Assembly (NCBI GenBank): GCA_016209105.1
Contig: JACQWR010000005.1
Span: 17,125-81,124, forward strand
DNA length: 64,000 nucleotides
Direction: 5' to 3'
Origin: Deltaproteobacteria bacterium
GTDB taxonomy: Bacteria; Desulfobacterota; Syntrophia; Syntrophales; JACQWR01
Below the pieces are notes generated by a model. It was not told the DNA's origin and did no database searches. It saw only the letters and a program-made list of their open reading frames with translations. The translations under genes and the position numbers were made by a program. Positions 51,582 through 60,922 of this stretch are shown here, piece after piece (the first letter of the stretch is position 1; every line of letters begins with the position of its first letter).

Positions 51582-53231
51582 GTGGAAGGTTTGAAAACAG
51601 ATCTTCTCGTCATGGGAGGGGGAGGGGCCGGCAGCCGCGCCGCCTACGAGGCAAAAAAGGCCCACCCCGAACTGAAAGTGCATATGGCGGTAGCCGGAAA
51701 TTACGGCTCGAGCGGCAGCACCAACCTGATGGCTTCCGAGAGCCTGGGGATCAATGCGCCCTTCAACTTCATGGGGGACGGCGACAGTCCCGACGTTTAT
51801 TATCAGGACATGCTTGAGACGGGCGGCGGCCTGAGCGATCCCTCCCTCTGCAGGATCATCGCCGATGAAGCCTGCGACCGCATCAGTGAACTGATCGGCC
51901 TCGGCGTGAAGTTCGATGCGGAAAAAGGGAAAATCATCCAACGCAAACTCTCCGGCTGCGCCAAGGCGAGATCCCTGACCTGCGGAGGCGCGACGGGCAG
52001 GGAAATCGTCCGCGTCCTGAAGAAATGCCTTATTGGGCTGGGGGTGGAAATCCTGGAAAACATCCGCGTCCTCGACCTGGTGAAAGACGATAATGGCCGG
52101 GTCCGCGGCGCAGTGGCCGTCACCGGGGGAAAACCCGTTCTTATCGAAGCCAAAGCGGTCATCCTCGCCGGCGGCGGCGCGGGAAAAATCTTCCGGCAGA
52201 GCGTCAACCCCCCCACCCTGGAAGGAGACGGCTGGTGCATGGCCTACCGGGCGGGGGCGCGCCTGATCAATATGGAGTTCTTTCAGATCGGCCCGGCGGT
52301 TTTTCACCCTCCCATCCTCTTTATCATCCATAGCCATATGTGGCGGCTGAAGCCCCGTCTTACCAACGCCCTCGGCAAGGAATTCCTTGCGTCCCATTGC
52401 CCGGCCGGCGTTGATCCCGGCGAAGTGCTGGATCTCAAAGCCATGTCCTATCCCTTTTCGGTTCGAACGGCGTCAATGTACCTCGATATCGCCCTATTCA
52501 AGGAGATCGCGGCGGGAAGGGGAACCGCCTCAGGCGGCCTCTACTTCGACGTCACCCACGTGGGCAAAAAGACGCTGCTTAAGCGGGCCCCCATTACCTA
52601 CGGAACGTTGAAACAAGCGGGCGCCGATTTAGCGAAGGAACCAATCGAAATCGGCATGGCCGTCCAGAATTTCAACGGCGGGATTTTCATTGACCGAAAT
52701 GGATATACGGGTGTCGAAGGTCTCTATGCCGCCGGCGAGATAAGCGGCGGCCCGCACGGCGCCGATCGTCCGGGCGGGAATAATCTTATTGACACCCAGG
52801 TATTCGGCTATCGGGCGGGAAGGGCGGCAGCCGAATTCGTCTCTTCCGGCGATTTCAAGCCTTTTAAGCCCCCCCGGGCGGAAGCATTTACGTTCGAGCC
52901 GCTCTCCCCGGAAGACAAACGCCTGATCGCCGAAAGCGCCCTCCTCTATTCATCTCATCTGAGCGTCGTGCGAACGAAACAAGGGCTCCGGGAAATTCTC
53001 GATTTTGCCGACGCGCATCGGAATAATCAAAGCGTCCTGGTCCGGAACCGGCTCCTCATGGGAACGATTCTAACAACGGCCGCCCTTGTTAGGGAAGAGA
53101 GCCGGGGCACCCACTACCGGGAAGATTTCCCCGCAAGCGATGGGGCGTGGATCAAAAGGATTGTCATATCCCGCGGGAGGGACGGCGATCCGTGTGTGGA
53201 AGGAAAAGAACAGCCGTCAAATCGGCTTTAA
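51582..53231 (+). CDS. FAD-dependent fumarate reductase/succinate dehydrogenase-type flavoprotein
   Basis: A 549-aa flavoprotein. The GTG at 51582 with AAAGGAT upstream is chosen, since the longer frame overlaps the ferredoxin domain of the previous gene. The dinucleotide fold is LLVMGGGGAGSRAAYEA, followed by LTCGGATGREIVRVLKKCL, and the FAD/active-site region is AAGEISGGPHGADRPGGNNLIDTQVFGYRAG. The fold is shared by FrdA, SdhA, AprA and L-aspartate oxidase, and none is a clear match. Tight coupling with the PreA-like gene suggests an electron-transfer pair reducing or oxidising a C=C bond of the imported acid. Confidence 0.88.
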   Translation: MEGLKTDLLVMGGGGAGSRAAYEAKKAHPELKVHMAVAGNYGSSGSTNLMASESLGINAPFNFMGDGDSPDVYYQDMLETGGGLSDPSLCRIIADEACDRISELIGLGVKFDAEKGKIIQRKLSGCAKARSLTCGGATGREIVRVLKKCLIGLGVEILENIRVLDLVKDDNGRVRGAVAVTGGKPVLIEAKAVILAGGGAGKIFRQSVNPPTLEGDGWCMAYRAGARLINMEFFQIGPAVFHPPILFIIHSHMWRLKPRLTNALGKEFLASHCPAGVDPGEVLDLKAMSYPFSVRTASMYLDIALFKEIAAGRGTASGGLYFDVTHVGKKTLLKRAPITYGTLKQAGADLAKEPIEIGMAVQNFNGGIFIDRNGYTGVEGLYAAGEISGGPHGADRPGGNNLIDTQVFGYRAGRAAAEFVSSGDFKPFKPPRAEAFTFEPLSPEDKRLIAESALLYSSHLSVVRTKQGLREILDFADAHRNNQSVLVRNRLLMGTILTTAALVREESRGTHYREDFPASDGAWIKRIVISRGRDGDPCVEGKEQPSNRL

Positions 53232-53264
53232 CCGTGAAGCGCTAAACTGCTGGAGGTGATTGCA

Positions 53265-54245
53265 ATGAGAACGAAATGGAATCCCTGGATTGTTGTAGCG
53301 GTCGTCTTTATAGGCATTGCCCTGTGGGGAGGATCGTCCGAAAAATTGTTTGCCGAGAGCCCGAAGGAGCTCGCCATTGCCACGGCCAGTTCGGGAGGGG
53401 CCTGGTTTCCCATCGGCGCAGGCATGTCCGAGGTGATTAAGAGAGCGGTGCCCGGCGTTCAGGCGCGCGTCCAGACCACGGGCGGCGGGGTCGAGAACGT
53501 GAAGCTCGTCCACGACGGGAAGGTGGAGATCGGCATTACGATCAGCTACCTCGCTTACAACGGCTACAACGGCATTGATCCCTACAAGAACAAGATGCAG
53601 AACATCCGCACCCTCTTCTCCGGGCTTTCCACCGGGGTGATGCAGGTGGTTGTCCCGGCAGGCTCCAAGATTAAAAGCCTTGCAGACTTGAAGGGCAAGA
53701 AGGTTGCCGTAGGGCCTGCGGGCGGCGGCGCCCTCACGGTGCTTTCCGACATCTTCCAGGAATTCGGCTTCACGATGAGCAACATCACGCCGAGCTACGT
53801 GGCCTACGATGAGGGCGTCATGATGATGACCGACGGCCATATTGACGCCGCCGTCGTTTACGCCGCCATGCCCACGCCGGCAATCAAGACACTGGCGACG
53901 GGACCCCACGCCTTCCGCATGCTCGACCTGGAGGAGAAGATGCAGAAGACCCTCCTTGCCAAATATCCGTACTATGTCCCGATCACGATCAAAAAAACCG
54001 TCTACAATACGGGCGCGGATGTCCGGGTCGTGGGCACGCCGAATATCGTCATTGTGAGCAGCAAGCTTCCCGACGATCTCGTCTATAAGATTACGAAGGC
54101 TTCCTTCGAGCCCGCCGGGTTGGAGATGATCCGTAACTCCCATCCCTCAGCCAAGGCGCTGACGCTGGAAAAGGCGGCCCTGGCCGCTGTTCCCCTTCAT
54201 CCCGGAGCGGAAAAATTCTTCCGGGAAAAGGGCATACTGAAGTAA
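53265..54245 (+). CDS. TRAP transporter solute receptor, TAXI family
   Basis: A 326-aa periplasmic receptor. The ATG at 53265 follows GGAGGTGA. The N-terminal signal/anchor covers about 8-35. ELAIATASSGGAWFPIGAGMSEVIKR is the TAXI family opening, TTGGGVENVKLVHDGKVEIGI the binding block, and LKGKKVAVGPAGGGALTVL the second domain. Paired with the fused TRAP permease 31 bp downstream. Binds an organic anion for Na+-driven uptake. Confidence 0.94.
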   Translation: MRTKWNPWIVVAVVFIGIALWGGSSEKLFAESPKELAIATASSGGAWFPIGAGMSEVIKRAVPGVQARVQTTGGGVENVKLVHDGKVEIGITISYLAYNGYNGIDPYKNKMQNIRTLFSGLSTGVMQVVVPAGSKIKSLADLKGKKVAVGPAGGGALTVLSDIFQEFGFTMSNITPSYVAYDEGVMMMTDGHIDAAVVYAAMPTPAIKTLATGPHAFRMLDLEEKMQKTLLAKYPYYVPITIKKTVYNTGADVRVVGTPNIVIVSSKLPDDLVYKITKASFEPAGLEMIRNSHPSAKALTLEKAALAAVPLHPGAEKFFREKGILK

Positions 54246-54276
54246 CGATTTCCAATTGAAGGAAGGGGATTGAGGC

Positions 54277-56157
54277 ATGGAGGATAAAAAGCGGATAACG
54301 GATGCGGTCGTGCGATGGGTGATGATAGGCAGTTCCCTGTTTACGCTCTATACGGCGGGGTTCGGTCTGCTCTCTGCCCTGACTCAGAGATCTATCCACT
54401 GGGTCTTCATGTCCTTCCCCCTTTTCCTTCTCTTTCCCATGATCGGCAAGAACAGGGGAAAAGTGACGTGGATGGATTATCTGCTGGCCGCAGGCGCGGT
54501 GGCTTCGGGCATTTACCTGACCCTGACCTGGGGCGACGACCCCCTGCGGCTTGGAGATCCTTCCCGCCTCGACACGGCGATGGGCTTGATCATGATTATC
54601 GTGGTTCTCGAGGGCAGCCGCCGCACTATCGGCATGTCGCTCACCGTCATCGCCCTCCTTTTTCTGGCCTACGCATATTTTGGACCGTATATACCCGGCG
54701 CATTTCGCCACAAGGGATTCGATCCCGTCAGCCTCATCTCATTTCTGTACAGCACAACGGAAGGCATATACAGCCTCCCCATGGGCACGTCGGCGACCTA
54801 CATCATTATTTACGTCCTCTTCGGGGCCTTCTTGACCCAGTCGGGGGCGGGCCGGCTCTTCGTTGATCTTGCCCATGCAGCCACGGGGAGGCTCCGGAGC
54901 GGCCCCGCCCAGACCACGATTATGAGCAACGCCCTCATGGGGATCATCTCGGGATCGCCGGTGGCCAACGTAGTGACTACCGGGGCCTTTGCCATGCCCC
55001 TGATGAAGGAAACGGGATACCCCATGATTACGGCGGCAGCCCTCCTGGCCGTGGCCGCCTGCGGCTCCATGTTCACCCCGCCGGTGATGGGCGCCGGGGC
55101 CTTCATGATCGCCGACTACTTGGCGGTGCCCTACGGGGACGTGGTGATGGCGGCCGTCATCCCGGCGGCCCTGTTCTACCTCAGCATCGTCATTTTCGCC
55201 GATTCAACGGCCGCCCGGAGCGGCCTCCATGGATTGCGCACAGCAGAACTGCCGGACTGGAAGAATGCCCTCGCACAGAGGGGCTATCTCCTGATTCCCA
55301 TCATCGCGCTCGTGATCTTCATCGTCATGGGCTGGAGCGCCCTCAAGACCGCCTTCTGGTGCATCCTCCTCATGCTTGTCATTTCCTGGATCAGGCCGGA
55401 GACCCGGATGAACTTCTCCAAGGTTCTCTCGGCCCTCGAAACAGGCTCGCGGGACAACCTGGTCATTGCCGCCGCCTGCGCCGTTTCCGGGATCATCGTG
55501 GGGGTGGATGCGGCAACGGGGCTGAGCGTAAAGCTCTCGAGCTACTTAAACGCCCTGTCCGGGAACAACCCGGTGATGGCCCTGATTCTCACCATGTTCG
55601 CCGCCCTCGTGCTTGGGCTGAGCCTGCCTCCCACACCCGTGTACATCATACTGGCGGCCCTCACCATCCCTTCCCTGATCGCCATGGGGATTGCGCCGAT
55701 GGCGGCGCATTTCTTCGTCTTCTACTATGCCTGCATCGGGGCGATCACTCCCCCCGTCGCCCTCGCCGCTTACGCCGCCTCGGGGATCGCCAAGACGGAT
55801 CCCTGGACTACGGGCTGGGTTGCCTGCCGCATGGGACTGGTGAGCTACATCGTTCCCTTCGCTTTTGTCCTCGATCCGGCGCTGTTGCTCGGAGGCAAGG
55901 CTTCCTTGACGAGCACCATCTCCTCCATCGTCACGGCCGCCGCGGGCGTGGTGTTTTTATGCTACGGGGTAGAGGGATACTTCCGCCGTCCCCTGTCTCT
56001 ATTGGTCAGGATATTTTTCACCTGTGGCGGCCTGGGGCTCATGCTCCCCGGACCGAGGATAAAACTCGTTTCCCTCGGCCTGATCGGGCTGGGTTTTCTT
56101 GCCGCACGCTTTTTGTCCTCTCCTGGAGGGGAAGAAGGGATATCGGTCAATGGCTAA
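54277..56157 (+). CDS. TRAP transporter fused permease (4TM + 12TM)
   Basis: A 626-aa permease in which a DctQ-like 4-TM domain (about 1-140) is fused to a DctM-like 12-TM domain. PAQTTIMSNALMGIISGSPVANVVTTGAFAMPLMKETGY and ACIGAITPPVALAAYAASGIAKTDP are typical of the TAXI-associated fused permeases. The C-terminus has extra hydrophobic segments (about 555-615). GGAAGGGG precedes the ATG. It overlaps the UbiD-E gene by 8 nt, so uptake and decarboxylation are translationally coupled. Confidence 0.95.
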   Translation: MEDKKRITDAVVRWVMIGSSLFTLYTAGFGLLSALTQRSIHWVFMSFPLFLLFPMIGKNRGKVTWMDYLLAAGAVASGIYLTLTWGDDPLRLGDPSRLDTAMGLIMIIVVLEGSRRTIGMSLTVIALLFLAYAYFGPYIPGAFRHKGFDPVSLISFLYSTTEGIYSLPMGTSATYIIIYVLFGAFLTQSGAGRLFVDLAHAATGRLRSGPAQTTIMSNALMGIISGSPVANVVTTGAFAMPLMKETGYPMITAAALLAVAACGSMFTPPVMGAGAFMIADYLAVPYGDVVMAAVIPAALFYLSIVIFADSTAARSGLHGLRTAELPDWKNALAQRGYLLIPIIALVIFIVMGWSALKTAFWCILLMLVISWIRPETRMNFSKVLSALETGSRDNLVIAAACAVSGIIVGVDAATGLSVKLSSYLNALSGNNPVMALILTMFAALVLGLSLPPTPVYIILAALTIPSLIAMGIAPMAAHFFVFYYACIGAITPPVALAAYAASGIAKTDPWTTGWVACRMGLVSYIVPFAFVLDPALLLGGKASLTSTISSIVTAAAGVVFLCYGVEGYFRRPLSLLVRIFFTCGGLGLMLPGPRIKLVSLGLIGLGFLAARFLSSPGGEEGISVNG

Positions 56158-57502
56158 TCAGGATCTGAGAACTTTTATCGAAAAAGCGCGGGAGGCCGGA
56201 GAGATCGTCGAGATAACCAAACCGGTCAGCCCCCGTTTCGGTCTTACGGCAGTGGCCGCCAGACTCGAAGAGTCGGGCCGCTGGCCTGCCCTCTATTTCA
56301 GCCGGGTAGCGGGGAGTTCTTTCCCCGTCCTTACCAACGTGTTTGCGGGACGCCGCCGCCTTGCCCTCTCACTCGGATGCGATGAACGTTCCTTGAACGC
56401 GGTCTACCGGGAACGGGAGGACCGGCTCACCAAACCGGTGCTGGTCTCCTCCGGGCCCGTCCAGGAAATAGTCGTGACGGGGGCGGACGTAAACCTGAAC
56501 GACCTCCCGATCGTTACCCATAATGAAAAAGACGCGGGCCCCTACATTACCGCGGGTGCCATGGTCGTTCGCGATCCCGACACGGGCATACGGAATGTCG
56601 GCATTTACCGGCACATGCTCCATGAACGGAACAAGTTGGGAATCCACATGGCCGAGACGAGTCATATAAGCTATGTCTTCGAAAAATACGCAAAGCGGAA
56701 AGAGCCCATGCCGGTGGCCATCGCCATCGGCCACCATCCCGCATTTTATCTGGGCGTTTTGAGTTTTGTCCCCTTCGGGATAGATGAATATGAAGTCGTG
56801 GGCGGCCTGTTCGGCGAACCCCTTGAGCTGGTGAAATGCAAAACCGTGGATATTGAGGTTCCCGCCGCGGCGGAGATTGTCCTCGAAGGACACGTCGCCC
56901 TCGATGAATCCCGCCTGGAAGCCCCCTTCGGCGAATATACCACCCTCTATGGACTGCAAAGACAGAATCCCGTGGTCACCGTCACGGCCATCTCCCGGCG
57001 TAAAGACCCCATATACCTGGACTGCTTTTCCGGCCATCTCGACCACCAGCTCATGGGCGGCACCCCGAGGCTGAGCGTCATTTACAAGAACGTGCGCGGC
57101 GCCTGTCCGAGCGTTCAAGACGTCTATATGCCTCCCTCCGGGTGCTGCCGCTTTACCTGCTACATATCCATCAGGAAACGGCATGAGGGGGAGGCCAAGA
57201 ACGCCATTGCCGCCGCCATTGCCTCCGACGCCTTCATCAAGTATATCGTGGTGGTTGACAATGACATCAATATCTTCAATGACGAGGCCGTGTTGCAGGC
57301 TATCGCCACGCGGCTCCATCCCGATGAGGACGCATTTATGATGAGGGGAGCGAAAGGCCACCCCCTGGATCCTACGGCAAAGAAGGGCTACCTCGTCACC
57401 AAGATCGGCATTGACGCAACGAAACCGCTCGCGAATTATCCCGAGACGGTGCGGGTGCCGGGAATGGATCAGATTGACCTGAAGGAATTGGGGATTGGCT
57501 GA
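56150..57502 (+). CDS. UbiD-family decarboxylase, paralogue E
   Basis: A 450-aa prenyl-FMN-type (de)carboxylase. The start is set at ATG 56150 (GAAGGGA upstream, 8-nt overlap with the TRAP permease gene). Triad: NVGIYR (R154), EAPFGE (E257, E262), with Ala replacing the usual Gly between. SFVPFGIDEYEVVGGLFGEPLELVKCKTVDIEVPAAAEIVLEG is the classic mid-domain. The C-terminus is short and basic. It resembles generic UbiD more than the A/B pair. The last gene of the FadR-PreA-flavoprotein-TRAP cluster, it would act on the acid brought in by the TRAP system. Confidence 0.92.
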   Translation: MANQDLRTFIEKAREAGEIVEITKPVSPRFGLTAVAARLEESGRWPALYFSRVAGSSFPVLTNVFAGRRRLALSLGCDERSLNAVYREREDRLTKPVLVSSGPVQEIVVTGADVNLNDLPIVTHNEKDAGPYITAGAMVVRDPDTGIRNVGIYRHMLHERNKLGIHMAETSHISYVFEKYAKRKEPMPVAIAIGHHPAFYLGVLSFVPFGIDEYEVVGGLFGEPLELVKCKTVDIEVPAAAEIVLEGHVALDESRLEAPFGEYTTLYGLQRQNPVVTVTAISRRKDPIYLDCFSGHLDHQLMGGTPRLSVIYKNVRGACPSVQDVYMPPSGCCRFTCYISIRKRHEGEAKNAIAAAIASDAFIKYIVVVDNDINIFNDEAVLQAIATRLHPDEDAFMMRGAKGHPLDPTAKKGYLVTKIGIDATKPLANYPETVRVPGMDQIDLKELGIG

Positions 57503-57551
57503 TGCCCGGTTCCCGGTGAGGGGAACTCCCTGCCGACGGTTTTTCGGATGG

Positions 57552-58244
57552 TTAGCGGCTCACCGGGGCGAGCCTGGTCCAGCTTACGGGATTCCAGGTA
57601 GGATCTATGTCGGGGACCTTTTTTTCGTCGTAGGGATCGAGGCCGCATTTCCTGGCAAAGTAGCGGTGAAAGGCAACGCAGCCCGTCAGCTCCGGGTGGA
57701 AGACCGTCACCAGCACATCCCTGCTCTCCGCCGCGGCAATGTAGTTGTCCTTTTTGAGCAGGACCTTCACCCCTTTGCCCGCCTTTTTAATCTGCGGCGC
57801 CCGGATAAACGTGAGGGGGAGCGGCCGTGATGAAAAGGCCGGGATACGGGCATCATCCCGAAAACTATCCAGTTGACTGCCGAAGCTGTTCCGCTCAACC
57901 TCAATATCAATAAGCCCGAGGACAGGCTGTTCTCCCACAACAACACGGGCGAGGACGATCGCGCCGGCACAGGTGCCCCAGAGCTTCATCCCCCGCCGGA
58001 ACTCCCGGACAATAACCTTGTCTATTTCGAAGATATGGAGGAGGCGGGCGAGGCAGGTGCTCTCGCCGCCGGGAATGATCAGACCCGCAAGGCCTTCGAA
58101 ATCGGCAGGAATTTTCACCGGCCGGCACGCCACCCCGAGACGCTCCAGATGATCGAGATGCTCGCAGACCCCTCCCTGCAGATTGAGGACGCCGATTGCG
58201 GAGGGCTGCCGATGTTTTTTTGCCTTGGAAACAACCGTTGCCAT
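57552..58244 (-). CDS. pdxT: Pyridoxal 5'-phosphate synthase glutaminase subunit
   Basis: A 230-aa class I glutaminase. IGVLNLQGGVCEHLDHLERLG and GLIIPGGEST are the PdxT opening, the nucleophile Cys is in LWGTCAGAIVLA, and the His-Glu dyad is in VFHPELTG. It releases ammonia for PdxS. It is 12 bp downstream of pdxS. Slightly longer than usual (about 190-200 aa) owing to an N-terminal leader and a C-terminal tail after the HPE motif. Confidence 0.96.
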   Translation of the reverse strand: MATVVSKAKKHRQPSAIGVLNLQGGVCEHLDHLERLGVACRPVKIPADFEGLAGLIIPGGESTCLARLLHIFEIDKVIVREFRRGMKLWGTCAGAIVLARVVVGEQPVLGLIDIEVERNSFGSQLDSFRDDARIPAFSSRPLPLTFIRAPQIKKAGKGVKVLLKKDNYIAAAESRDVLVTVFHPELTGCVAFHRYFARKCGLDPYDEKKVPDIDPTWNPVSWTRLAPVSR

Positions 58245-58255
58245 AACCCGACGCC

Positions 58256-59137
58256 TTACCAGCCGCGCTTGGCCAGAAGCTGTTCCTCGGGAATCGCCGC
58301 AATTTCCAGACCGGGCATGGCGCTCCCCAGTCCCATGGACGCCTTCAGCACTTTGGCCGGATTATTGTAATAGGCGGTTGCCTTGACGATGGCGCGGGCG
58401 CGGAGCGCCGGATTGTCGGACTTGAATATGCCGGAGCCCACGAAGACGCCATCGCAGCCGAGCTGCATCATGAGCGCCGCGTCCGCGGGCGTGGCAATCC
58501 CCCCGGCGGCGAAATTCACCACCGGCAGGCGTCCCAACTCGCGCACCTTCAGGGCAAGTTCATAGGGTATCCCGTTCGCCTTGGCAAAACCCGTCACCTC
58601 TTCGAGGGGCATGCCTGCGAGCTGCCTGATCTCCCGGTTCATCGTCCGCATGTGGCGCACCGCCTCCACCACGTTTCCCGTTCCCGCTTCTCCCTTGGTG
58701 CGGATCATGGCGGCGCCCTCGGCTATGCGGCGCGCGGCTTCTCCGAGATTGCGGGCGCCGCAGACAAAGGGAATAGAAAACTTGGTCTTGTCAATGTGGC
58801 ACTCTTCGTCGGCGGGGGTCAGCACCTCGCTCTCATCAATGTAGTCAATCTTGAGGGCCTCCAGTATCTGCGCTTCCACAAAATGCCCGATCCGGGCCTT
58901 CGCCATGACGGGTATGGTGACCGCCTTCTTGATCTGGGCAATCATGGCGGGGTCGGACATCCGGGCCACGCCGCCGTCCCTGCGGATATCGGCAGGAACC
59001 CGCTCCAGCGCCATCACGGCGACAGCGCCAGCCTCTTCGGCGATTTTTGCCTGCTCAACGTTGGTCACATCCATGATGACGCCCCCCTTGAGCATCTGCG
59101 CCAACTGGACGTTGAGTTCGTATCGTTTCTTGTCCAC
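58256..59137 (-). CDS. pdxS: Pyridoxal 5'-phosphate synthase subunit PdxS
   Basis: A 293-aa TIM-barrel synthase making PLP from ribose 5-phosphate, glyceraldehyde 3-phosphate and ammonia. [41 protein letters not shown] (catalytic Lys/Asp region), [15 protein letters not shown] and [15 protein letters not shown] are invariant blocks. The start is GTG at 59137 with GAGGAGGAGA upstream. With pdxT it forms the 12+12 complex. Normal length. Confidence 0.98.
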   Translation of the reverse strand: MDKKRYELNVQLAQMLKGGVIMDVTNVEQAKIAEEAGAVAVMALERVPADIRRDGGVARMSDPAMIAQIKKAVTIPVMAKARIGHFVEAQILEALKIDYIDESEVLTPADEECHIDKTKFSIPFVCGARNLGEAARRIAEGAAMIRTKGEAGTGNVVEAVRHMRTMNREIRQLAGMPLEEVTGFAKANGIPYELALKVRELGRLPVVNFAAGGIATPADAALMMQLGCDGVFVGSGIFKSDNPALRARAIVKATAYYNNPAKVLKASMGLGSAMPGLEIAAIPEEQLLAKRGW

Positions 59138-59356
59138 GGTATCTCTCCTCCTCTATAGGTCATTTACGCTGTTGGGAATACTAACGGTGCCTGATTCGCA
59201 AAAAAATCCGAAAGAGCACCTTTTCGCCCTTTTTGTCATTCCCGTCATCCCTTGTCATTCCCGCGGAGGCGGGAATCCAGTATTTCAAGCAGTCCCGCTA
59301 TGCTACATTACTATAGCGATGGCCGTTCCAATAATCAAGGGCATAAAAACGTTCGG
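59138..59356. other. Intergenic region upstream of pdxS
   Basis: 219 bp. It contains a dispersed-repeat hairpin at 59252-59280 (CATTCCCGC-GGAG-GCGGGAATC), preceded by TTTTGTCATTCCCGTCAT, a repeat type I associate with many proteobacterial intergenic regions. The pdxS promoter must lie here, but no clear -35/-10 was found. Confidence 0.45.
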
Positions 59357-59482
59357 GACGGCTTCGGAAAAAGTTCAGAGGCAAGGCGCGCAAATCATGA
59401 GGAATGAGACGTACAGTGCGCGTACGTCGCAGTGACGAATGATGAAGCGCAACACAGCATCTGGGCTTTTTCCGAAGCCGTC
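59357..59482. mobile_element. MITE-like element with perfect 17-bp inverted ends
   Basis: 126 bp bounded by GACGGCTTCGGAAAAAG (59357-59373) and its exact reverse complement (59466-59482). Internally GACGTAC-AGTGCGC-GTACGTC forms a hairpin. The right end overlaps the first two bases of the hisF stop codon complement, so the element abuts the gene exactly at its 3' end. Non-coding, probably mobilised in trans. Confidence 0.6.
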
Positions 59483-60260
59483 ACCACTGCATCCTGGTCT
59501 TCACCCCCTGCGCATCCAGGTAGCTCTTGATCTCCGGGATGGTATGGGTGCGGTAATGAACCATGGAAGCAATCAGGGCGGCATCGGCATGTCCGCGGGT
59601 AAGGACGTCGGCCAGGTGCTCCGGTTCCCCTGCCCCGCCGGAGGCGATGACCGGTATCCTCACACCCGTGGCAATCAGGGACGTAAGCTCGATCTCGTAG
59701 CCTTCCTGGGTGCCGTCGGCGTCAATGGAATTGAGGCATATCTCGCCCACGCCGAGCTCCTCCGCTTTTTTTGCCCACCAGAGGGCATCAATTCCCGTAT
59801 ATTTTCTGCCACCGTGGATGACTACCTCATAGCCGGAGGGGGTTTTCGGACTTTTTACCACCTTCTTCACGTCCATGCCCAGCACGACGCACTGGCTGCC
59901 GAAGGCGCGGGCCCCCTCGCCGATGAGCGGCGGATTGTTCACCGCCTCGGAATTAACGCTGATCTTTTCGGCGCCGGCAAGGATGACGCGCCGCATGTCC
60001 TCCACGGTACGGATGCCTCCCCCCACGGAAAAGGGGATGAAGATCGTCTCCGCCACCCGCCTGACCACATCAATCATGATGTCCCGGCCTTCCGATGACG
60101 CCGTGATATCGTAGAAGACGATCTCGTCCGCCCCCTGTTCGTAGTACTCTCGTGCCGCATCCACGGGGTCGCCGATGTCAACGTTGCCTTTGAACTTTAT
60201 CCCCTTCGTCAGCTTGCCGTCGCGCACGTCCAGACAGGGGATGATCCTTTTACTGAGCAT
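59481..60260 (-). CDS. hisF: Imidazole glycerol phosphate synthase cyclase subunit
   Basis: A 259-aa TIM barrel. [15 protein letters not shown] carries the catalytic Asp, and [31 protein letters not shown] and [15 protein letters not shown] (second Asp) follow. The GNVDIGDPV variant after the first strand, as I recall it in Desulfovibrio HisF, supports a deltaproteobacterial origin. It is translationally coupled to hisH (11-nt overlap). No other his genes are nearby. Confidence 0.96.
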   Translation of the reverse strand: MLSKRIIPCLDVRDGKLTKGIKFKGNVDIGDPVDAAREYYEQGADEIVFYDITASSEGRDIMIDVVRRVAETIFIPFSVGGGIRTVEDMRRVILAGAEKISVNSEAVNNPPLIGEGARAFGSQCVVLGMDVKKVVKSPKTPSGYEVVIHGGRKYTGIDALWWAKKAEELGVGEICLNSIDADGTQEGYEIELTSLIATGVRIPVIASGGAGEPEHLADVLTRGHADAALIASMVHYRTHTIPEIKSYLDAQGVKTRMQW

Positions 60261-60888
60261 CTTCCCCCCCCCAGCGGCAGAAATTGGCCAGTATCTTCAA
60301 TCCCGGCGCCCCGCTCTTCTCCGGATGAAACTGGACGGCCACCAGGTTCTTGCGGGCAATGGCGGCGCAGAACCGAATGCCGTAATCCGTCCAACCGATG
60401 CCCCACTGCTCGTCATCCGGCGCCGGGTAATAGGAATGGACAAAGTAGAATTCCGCGCCTTCCGGAAGTCCCTGAAATACGGGATGGCTGCGCCGGAAGG
60501 CAACCTGGTTCCATCCCATGTGGGGGATCTTGAGCAAACGGCCATTATCCCGCAAATCGGCGGGGAATCTTTTGACTCTGCCCGGAACGATCCCCAGGCA
60601 GGCGGTGTTGTCGTTCTCCTCGCTGTATTCGAAAATAACCTGGGTACCGAGACAGATGCCGAGCACCGGCTTCCCGGCGCGCACCTCCTCTGCAATAATC
60701 GTATCCAGGCGGCCGGCACGGAGATTCGCCATGGCCTCGCCGGCGGCGCCGACACCGGGAAAAATGATACGGCTTGCCGCCCGCAACATTGCCGGGTCAT
60801 TGGTAACCTCGCACGGCTCTCCCAGATACTGCAACGCCCGCTGAACGCTGGTAATGTTCCCGGCGCGGTAGTCCACAATCGCTATCAT
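60250..60888 (-). CDS. hisH: Imidazole glycerol phosphate synthase glutaminase subunit
   Basis: A 212-aa class I glutaminase. [22 protein letters not shown] is the N-terminus, nucleophile Cys in [11 protein letters not shown], His-Glu in [10 protein letters not shown]. It feeds ammonia to HisF. Slightly unusual is the long loop [29 protein letters not shown], normal for the HisH family. First gene of the hisHF pair. Confidence 0.96.
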   Translation of the reverse strand: MIAIVDYRAGNITSVQRALQYLGEPCEVTNDPAMLRAASRIIFPGVGAAGEAMANLRAGRLDTIIAEEVRAGKPVLGICLGTQVIFEYSEENDNTACLGIVPGRVKRFPADLRDNGRLLKIPHMGWNQVAFRRSHPVFQGLPEGAEFYFVHSYYPAPDDEQWGIGWTDYGIRFCAAIARKNLVAVQFHPEKSGAPGLKILANFCRWGGEDAQ

Positions 60889-60922
60889 CGTTTATCCTTC
60901 TTTTCTTCTTCAAACACTTTTT

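Noticed and set aside
59481..60888. hisF-hisH as WbuZ/WbuY-type sugar-amidation genes
   Set aside because: Both proteins have the complete histidine-biosynthesis signatures (catalytic Asp residues of HisF), and no surface-polysaccharide genes surround them.
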